Below, piece by piece: positions 51,119-59,530 of a stretch of DNA of 64,000 bases. Below the pieces are notes generated by a model, which was given only the letters and a program-made list of their open reading frames with translations, did no database searches and was not told where the DNA came from. Where the stretch lies: the NCBI GenBank assembly GCA_019750135.1, contig JAIEOV010000018.1, positions 247,145 through 311,144 of the forward strand, written 5' to 3'. Each line of letters begins with the position of its first letter. The first letter of the stretch is position 1. Position numbers and translations under genes: made by a program. This DNA is from Reyranella sp. GTDB taxonomy: Bacteria > Pseudomonadota > Alphaproteobacteria > Reyranellales > Reyranellaceae.

Positions 51119-53014
51119 ATGATTGACGAAGACGAGGGCGTCTCGACCTCCACCGAGGACTCGATCGGCGAGCTGATCGAGCGGCGCCTGTCGCGACGCG
51201 GCGCGCTGTTCGGCCTCGCCGGCATGGCCGCGGTTGCCGCCCTGGGTGGCGGTGCGGCGCGGGCGCAAGGCGGCTCGCCATCCTCCTTCACCTTCAAGGA
51301 GGTGCCGCACGTCAACGATCCGACGCATCACGTGCCGGACGACTACGAGGTGCAGGTGCTGATCCGCTGGGGCGATCCCGTCCTGCCCGGCGCGGCCGCC
51401 TACGACCCGACCAGGCAGAGCGGCGCCACGCAGGCCCTGCAGTTCGGCTACAACAACGACTTCCTCGGCCTGCACCCGTTGCCTATGGGCAGCACGGCGG
51501 GCGACCGCTTCCTGATGGTGGTCAACCACGAATACACGAACTCCAACCTGATGCTGGCCGGCATCGGCGAGGGCCGCGAGGCGCGCCTGCGCGCCGACCA
51601 GCCGCAGGCCGAGATCGAGATGGCGGCGCACGGCGGCTCGGTGCTCGAGATCGCGCGCGAAGGCCGCCGCTGGAAGGTCGTCGACGGCAGTCGCCATGCG
51701 CGGCGCATCGATGCCAACACACCGATGCGCATCGCCGGGCCCGCAGCGGCCGACGTCAAGATGAAGACGTCGGCCGATCCCGCCGGCACCAAGGTGCTGG
51801 GCATGTTCAACAACTGCGCCGGCGGCGAGACGCCGTGGGGTACCTGGCTGACTTGCGAGGAGAATTTCTACTTCTACTTCTCGGGCGACGGCGCCAAGCA
51901 TCCCGACCAGGTGCTGGCCAAGCGCTATGGGCTCGGCCGCACCGTCGCCTACGCCTGGGGCAAGTATTTCGACCGCTTCAACTTCGACAAGGAGCCGAAC
52001 GAGCCCAACCGTTTCGGCTGGATCGTCGAGATCGATCCCTACGATCCGCAATGGACGCCGGTGAAGCGCACGGCGCTGGGCCGCTTCGCCCATGAAGGCT
52101 GCCACCATGCCGTGGCCAAGGACGGCCGCGTCGTCTGCTACATGGGCGACGATTCACGCATGGAGTACGTTTACAAGTTCGTGACGGCCAAGCCCTGGAA
52201 CCCCAGCGATCGCGCCGCCAACCGCGACCTGCTCGACGAGGGCACGCTCTACGTCGCGCGCTTCGACGACGGCGGCAAGGTCGTGTGGCTGCCGCTGGTC
52301 CACGGGCAGGGACCGCTGACCGCCGAGAACGGCTTTACCAGCCAGGCCGACGTGGTGATCAATGCCCGGCGTGCCGGCGATCTGTTGAAGGCCACGCCGA
52401 TGGACCGGCCCGAGGACGTCGAGCCCAACAAGGTCAACGGCCGCGTGTACGTGGCCCTGTCCAACAATGCCTCGCGCAAGCCCGAGGAAGTGAACCCCGC
52501 CAACCCGCGGGCCAAGAACCAGCACGGCCACATCGTCGAGATCGCACCCAAGGATGGCGACCATGCCGCCACCGAGGGCACCTGGGAGATCCTCATCGCC
52601 GCCGGCCAGCCTGGCACGCATGAGGGCACCAAGTACCATCCGGCGACCTCGGCCGACGGCTGGCTGACCTGCCCGGACAACGTCACCTTCGACAGCAAGG
52701 GCCGACTGTGGATCGCCACCGACAGCGGCGAGGTCGCGGGCATCGCCGACGGGCTCTATGCCTGCGATGTGGCCGGCGAGGGCCGGGCGCTGACGCGGCA
52801 GTTCTTCGCCGCCCCCAAGGGCTCGGAGGTCTGTGGTCCGACATTCACGCCCGACGACCGCACGTTGTTCCTGGCCATCCAGCATCCGGGCGAAGGCCAG
52901 GGCTCGACCTTCGAGACGCCGTCGACGCGCTGGCCCGACTTCAAGGATGATGCGCCGCCCCGGCCGGCGGTGATCGCCATCACCAGGAAGGACGGCGGGC
53001 CGATCGGATCCTGA
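51119..53014 (+). CDS. phoX: PhoX-type alkaline phosphatase (DUF839), copy 1
   Basis: 631 residues. A Tat signal (ERRLSRRGALFGLAGMAAV) follows an acidic N-terminal extension of about 20 residues. The mature part has the PhoX pattern: VQVLIRWGDPV, YNNDFLGLHPLP, VVNHEYTNSNLM, GGETPWGTWLTCEENFYF (the Cys and Glu around the calcium-iron site), NRFGWIVEIDPYDP, GRFAHEGC and CPDNVTFDSKGRLWIATD. PhoX is a calcium- and iron-dependent phosphatase secreted to release phosphate from esters. The following gene is a clear tandem paralogue. Confidence 0.9.
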   Translation: MIDEDEGVSTSTEDSIGELIERRLSRRGALFGLAGMAAVAALGGGAARAQGGSPSSFTFKEVPHVNDPTHHVPDDYEVQVLIRWGDPVLPGAAAYDPTRQSGATQALQFGYNNDFLGLHPLPMGSTAGDRFLMVVNHEYTNSNLMLAGIGEGREARLRADQPQAEIEMAAHGGSVLEIAREGRRWKVVDGSRHARRIDANTPMRIAGPAAADVKMKTSADPAGTKVLGMFNNCAGGETPWGTWLTCEENFYFYFSGDGAKHPDQVLAKRYGLGRTVAYAWGKYFDRFNFDKEPNEPNRFGWIVEIDPYDPQWTPVKRTALGRFAHEGCHHAVAKDGRVVCYMGDDSRMEYVYKFVTAKPWNPSDRAANRDLLDEGTLYVARFDDGGKVVWLPLVHGQGPLTAENGFTSQADVVINARRAGDLLKATPMDRPEDVEPNKVNGRVYVALSNNASRKPEEVNPANPRAKNQHGHIVEIAPKDGDHAATEGTWEILIAAGQPGTHEGTKYHPATSADGWLTCPDNVTFDSKGRLWIATDSGEVAGIADGLYACDVAGEGRALTRQFFAAPKGSEVCGPTFTPDDRTLFLAIQHPGEGQGSTFETPSTRWPDFKDDAPPRPAVIAITRKDGGPIGS

Positions 53015-53026
53015 TCTTCGGCTGCA

Positions 53027-53055
53027 TCGTCATCGAAATGAAACATGATTGTCAT
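53027..53055 (+). promoter_or_regulatory. Pho box-like direct repeats before second phoX
   Basis: Three 7-mers in an 11-bp period: TCGTCAT (53027-53033), a degenerate ATGAAAC (53038-53044), TTGTCAT (53049-53055). The outer two match the PhoB half-site. They lie in the 97-bp gap between the two phoX genes, 57-85 bp before the second ATG, so the second copy seems to have its own phosphate-starvation control. Confidence 0.5.
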
Positions 53056-53111
53056 ATCGCTATCGCTCGCGAGGTCTACCTCGGCCGCAAAATTGGCCAG
53101 AGGAGATCGGG

Positions 53112-55043
53112 ATGGACCTGCGCAGCACCGGAAACATCGACCCTGAGGATGCGGGCTCCAACCCGAGCACCGAACCCACGATAGGCGAACTGGTCGAGCG
53201 GCGCCTCGGCCGCCGCGCCGCGCTGCGCGGCCTGGTCGGGGCCGGCGCTGCCGCCGCCCTGGCGCACGAGCTTCTGGACAGCACTGCGCTCGCCCAGCCG
53301 ACCGGCCCTTCGACGCTCACCTTCAAGGAAGTAGCGCACGGCCTCGACAAGACGCAGCACGTGCCGGAAGGCTATGAGGCGCAGGTGCTGATCCGCTGGG
53401 GCGATCCGGTCACGGCCGACGCGCCGGCTTTCGATCCCGACAACCAGACCGCGGCCGCGCAGGAAAAGCAGTTTGGTTACAACAACGACTTCGTCGGTCT
53501 GCACCCGCTGCCGGCCGGCAGCACGACCAATGATCGCTTCCTCATGGTCGTGAACCACGAATACACCGATCCCGGCCTGATGTTCGCCGGGCTCGGCTCG
53601 GGCCGCAACGTCAACCTCAAGGCCTCCAAGGCGCAGGTCGAGATCGAGATGGCAGCGCACGGCGGCTCGGTCATCGAAATCGTGCGCGAGGGTTCGGCCT
53701 GGAAGGTCGTCGGCAGCAAGTATGCCCGGCGCATCACGGGAAACACGGTGTTTGACGTCTCGGGTCCGGCCGCCGGCCACGACAAGCTGAAGACCTCGGC
53801 CGACCCGACCGGCCGCAAGGTGGTGGGCATGTTCAACAACTGCGCCGGCGGCTCGACGCCGTGGGGCACGTGGCTGACTTGCGAGGAGAACTTCAACGGC
53901 TACTTTGGCGGCGATGCCGAGAACGCGCCGGACGCCAAGGCCTACAAGCGTTACGGCGTCTCGAAGGCCACGCTCTATGCCTGGTCGAAGTACATCGACC
54001 GCTTCAACGTCGAGAAGGAGCCGAACGAGCCCAACCGCTTCGGCTGGGTGGTCGAGATCGACCCCTACGATCCCGGATCGACGCCGATCAAGCGCACCGC
54101 GCTCGGCCGCTTCAAGCATGAAGGCTGCACCTACGCCATCGCCAAGGATGGCCGCGTGGTATTCTACACCGGCGACGACGAGCGCTTCGACTATGTCTAC
54201 AAGTTCGTCACGTCCAAGCCATGGAACCCCAACGACCGCGCCGCCAACAAGGACCTGCTGGACGACGGCACGCTCTACGTCGCCCGCTTCAGCGATGACG
54301 GCAAGACGGAGTGGTTGCCGCTGGTGCACGGCCAGGGACCGCTGACGGCCGAGAACGGCTTTGCCAGCCAGGCCGACGTCGCGATCTACGCGCGCGTTGC
54401 TGCGGATCTCCTGAAGGCGACGCCGATGGACCGGCCCGAGGACATCGAGACCAACCCGGTGAACGGCCGCGTCTATGTCATGCTGACCAACAACACCAGT
54501 CGGACCGAGCAGCAGGTGAACAAGCCCAATCCGGTGGCGCGCAACGCCCACGGCCATGTCGTCGAGATCACGCCCAAGGACGGCGACCACGGCGCGACCG
54601 AGGGTACCTGGTCGATCTTCCTGGTCGGCGGCCGGCCCGGCATCGATCCGGCCGCGCGCTATCACCGCGGGGTGACGGAGAACGGCTGGCTGTCCTGCGT
54701 CGACAACTGCACCTTCGACAGCAAGGGCCGCATCTGGATCGCCACGGACGGCGCGCCGACGGCGGCCGGCATTGCCGACGGCCTCTATGGCGCCGATACG
54801 ACGGGCTACGGCCGCGGCCTGACGCGCTGCTTCTACCAGGCGCCGACCGGCGCGGAAGTCTGCGGGCCTCTCGTCGCGCCCGACGACAAGACGGTGTTCC
54901 TCGCCATCCAGCATCCCGGAGAGGACGCCGGCTCGACCTTCGAGAAACCGTCGACTCGCTGGCCGGACTTCAAGGACAACATGCCGCCGCGCCCCGCGGT
55001 GATCGCCATCGTGAGGAAGGACGGCGGAGTGATCGGATCATGA
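53112..55043 (+). CDS. phoX: PhoX-type alkaline phosphatase (DUF839), copy 2
   Basis: 643 residues, a close paralogue of the preceding protein along its full length. Shared blocks are YNNDFVGLHPLPAG, VVNHEYTDPGLMF, GGSTPWGTWLTCEENFNGYF, NRFGWVVEIDPYDPG, HGQGPLTAENGFASQADV and CVDNCTFDSKGRIWIATD. Tat signal in ERRLGRRAALRGLVGAGA. ATG 53112 follows AGGAGA. The two copies differ mainly in loops near the calcium site and in one short insertion near the C-terminus. Duplication and separate Pho boxes suggest different timing or substrate range. Confidence 0.9.
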   Translation: MDLRSTGNIDPEDAGSNPSTEPTIGELVERRLGRRAALRGLVGAGAAAALAHELLDSTALAQPTGPSTLTFKEVAHGLDKTQHVPEGYEAQVLIRWGDPVTADAPAFDPDNQTAAAQEKQFGYNNDFVGLHPLPAGSTTNDRFLMVVNHEYTDPGLMFAGLGSGRNVNLKASKAQVEIEMAAHGGSVIEIVREGSAWKVVGSKYARRITGNTVFDVSGPAAGHDKLKTSADPTGRKVVGMFNNCAGGSTPWGTWLTCEENFNGYFGGDAENAPDAKAYKRYGVSKATLYAWSKYIDRFNVEKEPNEPNRFGWVVEIDPYDPGSTPIKRTALGRFKHEGCTYAIAKDGRVVFYTGDDERFDYVYKFVTSKPWNPNDRAANKDLLDDGTLYVARFSDDGKTEWLPLVHGQGPLTAENGFASQADVAIYARVAADLLKATPMDRPEDIETNPVNGRVYVMLTNNTSRTEQQVNKPNPVARNAHGHVVEITPKDGDHGATEGTWSIFLVGGRPGIDPAARYHRGVTENGWLSCVDNCTFDSKGRIWIATDGAPTAAGIADGLYGADTTGYGRGLTRCFYQAPTGAEVCGPLVAPDDKTVFLAIQHPGEDAGSTFEKPSTRWPDFKDNMPPRPAVIAIVRKDGGVIGS

Positions 55044-55112
55044 TTTTCCGGACTGCCGGCCTCTGGCCGGTCGCACGATCATGAGCCGGGCAGAGGCTAG
55101 CGGTCCGGAAGA
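55044..55112. terminator. Large hairpin between convergent phoX2 and ridA-like genes
   Basis: Left arm TTTCCGGACTGCCGGCCTCTGG (about 55045-55066) pairs imperfectly with CAGAGGCTAGCGGTCCGGAA (55091-55110); the loop has CGCACGATCATGAGC. Placement between two converging genes fits a two-way terminator. CCTCTGG...CATGAGC also recurs in the 23137-23274 repeat, so it may be a member of that family. Confidence 0.6.
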
Positions 55113-55517
55113 CTAAGAATCGATGACCGCGATCGCGTCCATCTCGAACAGCCAGCCTGGCTGCACGAGGCGGGCGACGTAGATGAATGTGCTGACCGGC
55201 GGCGCGGCAGTGTTGACGTAGCGATCGCGCACATCGCGGAAGGCCCGCATCTGCTCGGGAGTGACCGACGCCGCCGCGTAGTTGTTGATCTTGACGATGT
55301 CCTTCATCGTCCCGCCGGCGGCGCGCACGGCGGCATCTACATTCTTGAAGACCTGCTCGACCTGGGCAGCGAAGTCGCCCTCGCCGACCAGCTTGTCGTT
55401 GGTGTCGTGCGGCACCTGTCCGGCGATCAGCACGATCTTTCCCTTGGTCACTTCGGCAACCTGCGAATAGCCGATGCGGTGCGGCATGGTCGGCGGATCG
55501 GAGAATTTGACGGTCAT
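55113..55517 (-). CDS. RidA/YjgF-family protein
   Basis: 134 residues, trimeric chorismate-mutase-like fold. IVLIAGQVPHDTNDKLVGEG, DFAAQVEQVFKNVDAAVRAAG, DIVKINNYAAASVTPEQM and YVNTAAPPVSTFIYVARL follow the family order. The Arg that holds the imine carboxylate in true RidA (in the PARS segment) is replaced by PPVST, so enamine/imine deaminase activity is doubtful. It belongs to the larger Rid group with unknown substrates. Divergent from nirB, 301 bp away; no functional link to nitrite is evident. Confidence 0.88.
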   Translation of the reverse strand: MTVKFSDPPTMPHRIGYSQVAEVTKGKIVLIAGQVPHDTNDKLVGEGDFAAQVEQVFKNVDAAVRAAGGTMKDIVKINNYAAASVTPEQMRAFRDVRDRYVNTAAPPVSTFIYVARLVQPGWLFEMDAIAVIDS

Positions 55518-55653
55518 GGATGGGCTCCTCGACTAGGGCCAAAGAGCGTAGCGCCGTGGCGTTGCCGCACAAACTCTGGTCTTTCTGCCGTGTTTTCGGG
55601 CATCCCCCGGCCCGCTCGAGCCCGCCAAACCCCGAATTCCGGCCTTCGGAGCT

Positions 55654-55668
55654 TGGCCCGCTTCTTGC
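55654..55668 (+). promoter_or_regulatory. Sigma-54-type (-24/-12) promoter of nirB
   Basis: TGGCCCGCTTCTTGC matches the TGGCACGnnnnTTGC consensus with GG and GC at the exact 10-bp spacing and only the A of GGCAC and the purine after CG changed. Transcription would start about 12 bases further on, giving a leader of about 140 bases before the nirB ATG. Nitrogen-controlled sigma-54 transcription suits nitrite assimilation. Confidence 0.55.
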
Positions 55669-55680
55669 CGCCTATCCCGT

Positions 55681-55727
55681 GGGGCCAACGACGGCCCCGT
55701 TTTCCAGCGCTTCACCCAACGACGGGT
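55681..55727 (+). promoter_or_regulatory. Tandem hexaloop hairpins in the nirB leader: ANTAR (NasT/NasR) target
   Basis: Hairpin P1: GGGGCC (55681-55686), loop AACGAC (55687-55692), GGCCCC (55693-55698). Hairpin P2: ACCC (55714-55717), loop AACGAC (55718-55723), GGGT (55724-55727). Both loops are six bases with A at position 1 and G at position 4, the established recognition pattern of ANTAR antiterminator proteins, which bind a pair of such hairpins. Position before nirB is where NasT/NasR sites are known. The regulator gene is not in the window. Confidence 0.75.
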
Positions 55728-55753
55728 ATTCGGCAACGCCGCCGACGTCTTTT
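55721..55753 (+). terminator. Possible attenuator overlapping P2 in the nirB leader
   Basis: GACG (55721-55724) can pair with CGTC (55746-55749), enclosing CGGC-aac-GCCG (55731-55741), followed by TTTT at 55750-55753. The left arm is shared with P2, so P2 and this stem exclude each other, as expected for ANTAR control. The stem is weak on paper and contains an internal loop, so this is tentative. Confidence 0.4.
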
Positions 55754-55818
55754 CCGGCTCCTGCGAGGGAATCGGGAGAGCGAGACCTGCGCGTTCTTTT
55801 GTCTGTTGGGTGTACGCG

Positions 55819-58317
55819 ATGGCCTCTCACGCGAAGCAAAGACTTGTCGTCGTCGGCAACGGCATGGCGCCTGGCCGTGCCCTTGAACGCCTGTTCGAGA
55901 CCGCGCCCGATGCCTACGAGGTGACGATCTTCAACGCCGAGCCGCGGGTGAACTACGACCGCATCATGCTGTCGCCGGTCCTGTCGGGCGACAAGTCGTT
56001 CGAAGAGATCGTGATCCATGGCGATGGCTGGTACGTGAAGCACGGCGTCACCCTGTACAAGGGTGCCAAGGTCACGAAGATCGACCGCGGCGCGCGCACC
56101 GTCACCGCCGAGTTCGTGCCCTCGCGCTCCGGCCAGCCCTCGCTGCAGCCGCCGGTCACGGTTCCCTACGACAAGCTGATCGTCGCCACTGGCTCCAACC
56201 CGATCATCATCCCGGTGCCCGGCCACACGCTGCCGGGCGTTCTGTCCTACCGCGACCTCGACGACGTCGAGGCAATGCTGCTGGCGGCCAAGTCGCGCGG
56301 CAACGCCGTGGTCATCGGCGGCGGCCTTCTGGGCCTCGAAGCGGCGGCCGGCCTGCAGGCCCAAGGGATGGACGTCACCGTCGTGCACCTGATGCCGACC
56401 CTGATGGAGCGCCAGCTCGATCCCGCGGCCGGCCATCTCCTCCAGCGTGCCATCGAAGCGCGGGGCATCAAAGTGCTGACGCGCGCCAACACCAAGGCGA
56501 TCATGGGCGAGAGCCGCGTCGAGGCGGTCGAGCTCGACAACGGCACGCGCCTGCCGGCCGACCTGGTCGTGATGGCGGTCGGCATCCGTCCCAACATGCA
56601 GCTCGCCAAGGACGCGGGCATCACGGTCAACCGCGGCATCGTGGTCGACGGCACGATGCGCACCAGCGATCCCGACATCTTCGCCCTGGGCGAATGCGCC
56701 GAGGCCGATGGGCAGGTCTTCGGCCTGGTGGCGCCCCTCTATGAGATGGCGAACATCGTGGCCGGCCAACTCACCGGCGACGCCTCGTCCGGCTTCAGGT
56801 CGAGCGCGACGGCGACAAAGCTGAAAGTCACCGGCATCAACCTCTACTCCGCCGGCGACTTCGCCGAGGCCAAGGACCGCGAGGAGATCGTGCTGCGCGA
56901 TGCCACCCGCGGCGTCTATCGCCGGCTGGTGCTGAAGGACAACCGCATCGTCGGCGCGGTGATGTACGGCGACACGTCGGACGGCCCGTGGTTCTTCGAC
57001 CTGCTGAAGCGCGGCACCGATGTTGCCGACATGCGCGAGACGCTGATCTTCGGGCAGAACTACGCTGGCGGCATTCCGCTCGATCCGGCTGCCGCCGTCG
57101 CGGCCCTGCCCGACGATGCCGAGATCTGCGGCTGCAACGGCGTGTGCAAGGGCAAGATCACCGGCGCGATCGCGGGCCTCGGCCTCAAGACCCTGGACGA
57201 CGTGCGCGCCCACACCAAGGCCTCGGCGTCGTGCGGCTCCTGCACCGGCCTGGTCGAGCAGCTCCTCAAGGCCCAGCTCGGCGACGCCTACAATCCGGCG
57301 GCCGTCCAGCCGATGTGCGGCTGCACCGATCTCGGCCACGATGACGTGCGCCGGCTGATCGTCGCCAAGGAGCTGAAGTCGATCCCTGAGCTCATGCAGG
57401 CGCTGGAGTGGAAGACCTCGTGCGGCTGCGCCAAGTGTCGGCCGGCGCTGAACTACTACATGATCTGCAGCTGGCCCGGCGAATATGTCGACGACAGCCA
57501 GTCGCGCTTCATCAACGAGCGCGTCCACGCCAACATCCAGAAGGACGGCACCTACTCGGTCGTGCCGCGCATGTGGGGTGGCCAGACCAGCGCCAAGGAA
57601 CTGCGCGCCATCGCCGACATCGTCGACAAGTACAAGATCCCGACCGTCAAGGTTACCGGCGGCCAGCGCATCGACATGCTGGGCGTCGCCAAGGAGGACC
57701 TGCCCGGCGTGTGGGCCGACCTGAGCGCCGCGGGCATGGTCTCGGGCCATGCCTACGCCAAGGGGCTGCGCACGGTGAAGACCTGCGTCGGCACCGACTG
57801 GTGCCGCTTCGGCACGCAGGATTCGACGGGGCTCGGCGTCAAGCTCGAGAAGTTCATGTGGGGCTCGTGGACGCCGGCCAAGGTCAAGCTCGCGGTCTCG
57901 GGCTGTCCGCGCAACTGCGCCGAGGCGACTTGCAAGGACATCGGCGTGATCTGCATCGACTCCGGCTACGACATCCACTTCGCCGGCGCCGCCGGCCTCG
58001 AGATCAAGGGCACCGAGCTTCTGGGCCACGTCGCCACCGAGGAGGAGACGATCGAGGCGATCGGCGCCCTGACTCAGCTCTATCGCGAGCAGGGCCGCTA
58101 TCTCGAGCGCATCTACAAATGGGCCAAGCGCGTCGGCCTGGAGACCATCCGCCAGCAGATCATGGAGGATGGCGAGCGCCGCCGCGCCCTCTACGACCGC
58201 TTCGTCTTCTCCCAGCAGTTCGCCCAGAACGACCCGTGGGCCGAACGCGCCAACGGCAAGGACGCGCACGAGTTCACACCGGTCGCCGACCTCACCCTGC
58301 GCGAGGCCGCGGAATGA
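55819..58317 (+). CDS. nirB: Assimilatory nitrite reductase [NAD(P)H], large subunit
   Basis: 832 residues. The N-terminal FAD/NADH module has VVVGNGMAPGR and AVVIGGGLLGLEAA. Two BFD-type 2Fe-2S units follow (CGCNGVCKGKI with CGSCTGL; MCGCTDLGHDD with CGCAKCRP). The C-terminal sirohaem/4Fe-4S domain has the ligands in KTCVGTDWCRFGTQDS and SGCPRNCAEATC. It reduces nitrite to ammonium with six electrons in the cytoplasm. ATG 55819 is chosen; a GTG at 55810 is in frame. The leader carries sigma-54 and ANTAR-type control. nirD overlaps it by 4 bp. Confidence 0.95.
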   Translation: MASHAKQRLVVVGNGMAPGRALERLFETAPDAYEVTIFNAEPRVNYDRIMLSPVLSGDKSFEEIVIHGDGWYVKHGVTLYKGAKVTKIDRGARTVTAEFVPSRSGQPSLQPPVTVPYDKLIVATGSNPIIIPVPGHTLPGVLSYRDLDDVEAMLLAAKSRGNAVVIGGGLLGLEAAAGLQAQGMDVTVVHLMPTLMERQLDPAAGHLLQRAIEARGIKVLTRANTKAIMGESRVEAVELDNGTRLPADLVVMAVGIRPNMQLAKDAGITVNRGIVVDGTMRTSDPDIFALGECAEADGQVFGLVAPLYEMANIVAGQLTGDASSGFRSSATATKLKVTGINLYSAGDFAEAKDREEIVLRDATRGVYRRLVLKDNRIVGAVMYGDTSDGPWFFDLLKRGTDVADMRETLIFGQNYAGGIPLDPAAAVAALPDDAEICGCNGVCKGKITGAIAGLGLKTLDDVRAHTKASASCGSCTGLVEQLLKAQLGDAYNPAAVQPMCGCTDLGHDDVRRLIVAKELKSIPELMQALEWKTSCGCAKCRPALNYYMICSWPGEYVDDSQSRFINERVHANIQKDGTYSVVPRMWGGQTSAKELRAIADIVDKYKIPTVKVTGGQRIDMLGVAKEDLPGVWADLSAAGMVSGHAYAKGLRTVKTCVGTDWCRFGTQDSTGLGVKLEKFMWGSWTPAKVKLAVSGCPRNCAEATCKDIGVICIDSGYDIHFAGAAGLEIKGTELLGHVATEEETIEAIGALTQLYREQGRYLERIYKWAKRVGLETIRQQIMEDGERRRALYDRFVFSQQFAQNDPWAERANGKDAHEFTPVADLTLREAAE

Positions 58318-58652
58318 GCTCCATGGAAAGCCCCTGGATCGAAGTCTGTCCGATCGACAGCATTCCCCTGCGCGGCTGCCGCGTCGTGCGCACGCGGCAC
58401 ATGCAGATCGCCCTGTTCCGGACGGCGAGCGACGAGGTCTTCGCGCTCGAGAACCGCTGTCCGCACAAGAACGGCCCGTTGAGTGAAGGCATCGTGCACG
58501 ACCGCAAGGTCACCTGCCCGCTGCACAACTGGGTCATCAGTCTCGAGAGCGGCGAGGCGACCGGTGCGGACAAGGGCTGCACCCGACGCTTTCCGGTCAG
58601 GCTCGACAAGGGTCGGGTCTATCTCGAAGCGAGCGTGGCAACGGCGCCATGA
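58314..58652 (+). CDS. nirD: Nitrite reductase small subunit (Rieske type)
   Basis: 112 residues. WIEVCPIDSIPLRGCRVV is the NirD opening; the Rieske 2Fe-2S ligands are in CPHKNGPLSEG and CPLHNW. It is the partner of NirB in assimilatory nitrite reduction. The ATG overlaps the nirB stop (ATGA); a second Met three codons later (58323) is an alternative start. Confidence 0.93.
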   Translation: MSSMESPWIEVCPIDSIPLRGCRVVRTRHMQIALFRTASDEVFALENRCPHKNGPLSEGIVHDRKVTCPLHNWVISLESGEATGADKGCTRRFPVRLDKGRVYLEASVATAP

Positions 58653-58692
58653 ACTCCGATCAACAGGAAACACCAACAAAAGGATTTGAGTA

Positions 58693-59526
58693 ATGGCCTA
58701 CCTGGTACCCTCCGAGTTCGTCACCAAGATGGTGGATGCGGGCGAGTCCAAGATCTTCATGTCGACCCGCGACACGGTGATCCGCGCCTACATGGCGGGT
58801 GCGATCCTGGCTCTGGCGGCGGCCTTTGCCGTCACCATCACGGTGCAGACCGGCGTGCCGATCGTCGGCGCGATCCTGTTCCCAGTCGGCTTCTGCATGC
58901 TCTACCTGTTCGGCTTCGACCTGCTGACCGGCGTGTTCGTGCTGGCGCCGCTCGCCCTGATCGACCGTCGCCCCGGCGTCACGATCGAAGGCGTGCTGCG
59001 CAACTGGGGCCTGGTGTTCGTCGGCAACTTCCTGGGCGCCTTCACGGTCGCCGTGATGATGTCGATCGTCTTCACCTTCGGCTTCTCCTCGCCGCCGGAC
59101 AAGGTCGGCGTGGCGCTGTCCAACATCGGCGTCGCCCGCACCCTGGGCTACGAGGAGCACGGTGCGGCCGGCATGCTGACCCTGTTCATCCGCGGCGTGC
59201 TGTGCAACTGGATGGTCTCGGCCGGCGTCGTCGGCGCCATGATCTCGACCTCGGTCAGCGGCAAGGTGATCGCCATGTGGATGCCGATCATGCTGTTCTT
59301 CGCCATGACCTTCGAGCATTCGATCGTGAACATGTTCCTGTTCCCGACGGCGCTGATGATCGGCGGCAAGTTCTCGATCATGGACTACATCATCTGGAAC
59401 GAGATTCCGACCGTCATCGGCAACCTGGTGGGCGGTCTCGCCTTCACCGGCCTCACCCTCTACGCCACGCACCTGCGTACCGCGCCCAAGCGCGTGCATG
59501 AGCGCATGATGGCGGACGCCGACTAA
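58693..59526 (+). CDS. nirC: Formate/nitrite transporter family channel
   Basis: 277 residues, six membrane helices in the FNT fold. FGFDLLTGVFVLAPLALI and LFIRGVLCNWMVSAGV are the pore-forming segments, and MTFEHSIVNMFLFPTALM contains the conserved His-containing FEHSIVNM motif. It should bring nitrite into the cell for NirBD. AAAAGGATTTGAGTA precedes ATG 58693. It lies 40 bp after nirD and 4 bp before the kinase gene. Confidence 0.92.
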   Translation: MAYLVPSEFVTKMVDAGESKIFMSTRDTVIRAYMAGAILALAAAFAVTITVQTGVPIVGAILFPVGFCMLYLFGFDLLTGVFVLAPLALIDRRPGVTIEGVLRNWGLVFVGNFLGAFTVAVMMSIVFTFGFSSPPDKVGVALSNIGVARTLGYEEHGAAGMLTLFIRGVLCNWMVSAGVVGAMISTSVSGKVIAMWMPIMLFFAMTFEHSIVNMFLFPTALMIGGKFSIMDYIIWNEIPTVIGNLVGGLAFTGLTLYATHLRTAPKRVHERMMADAD

Positions 59527-59530
59527 GCGG

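Noticed and set aside
55672..58269. An 865-codon minus-strand frame opposite nirB
   Set aside because: nirB has all cofactor motifs; the antisense frame has none and crosses the promoter and leader. A GC-bias shadow.
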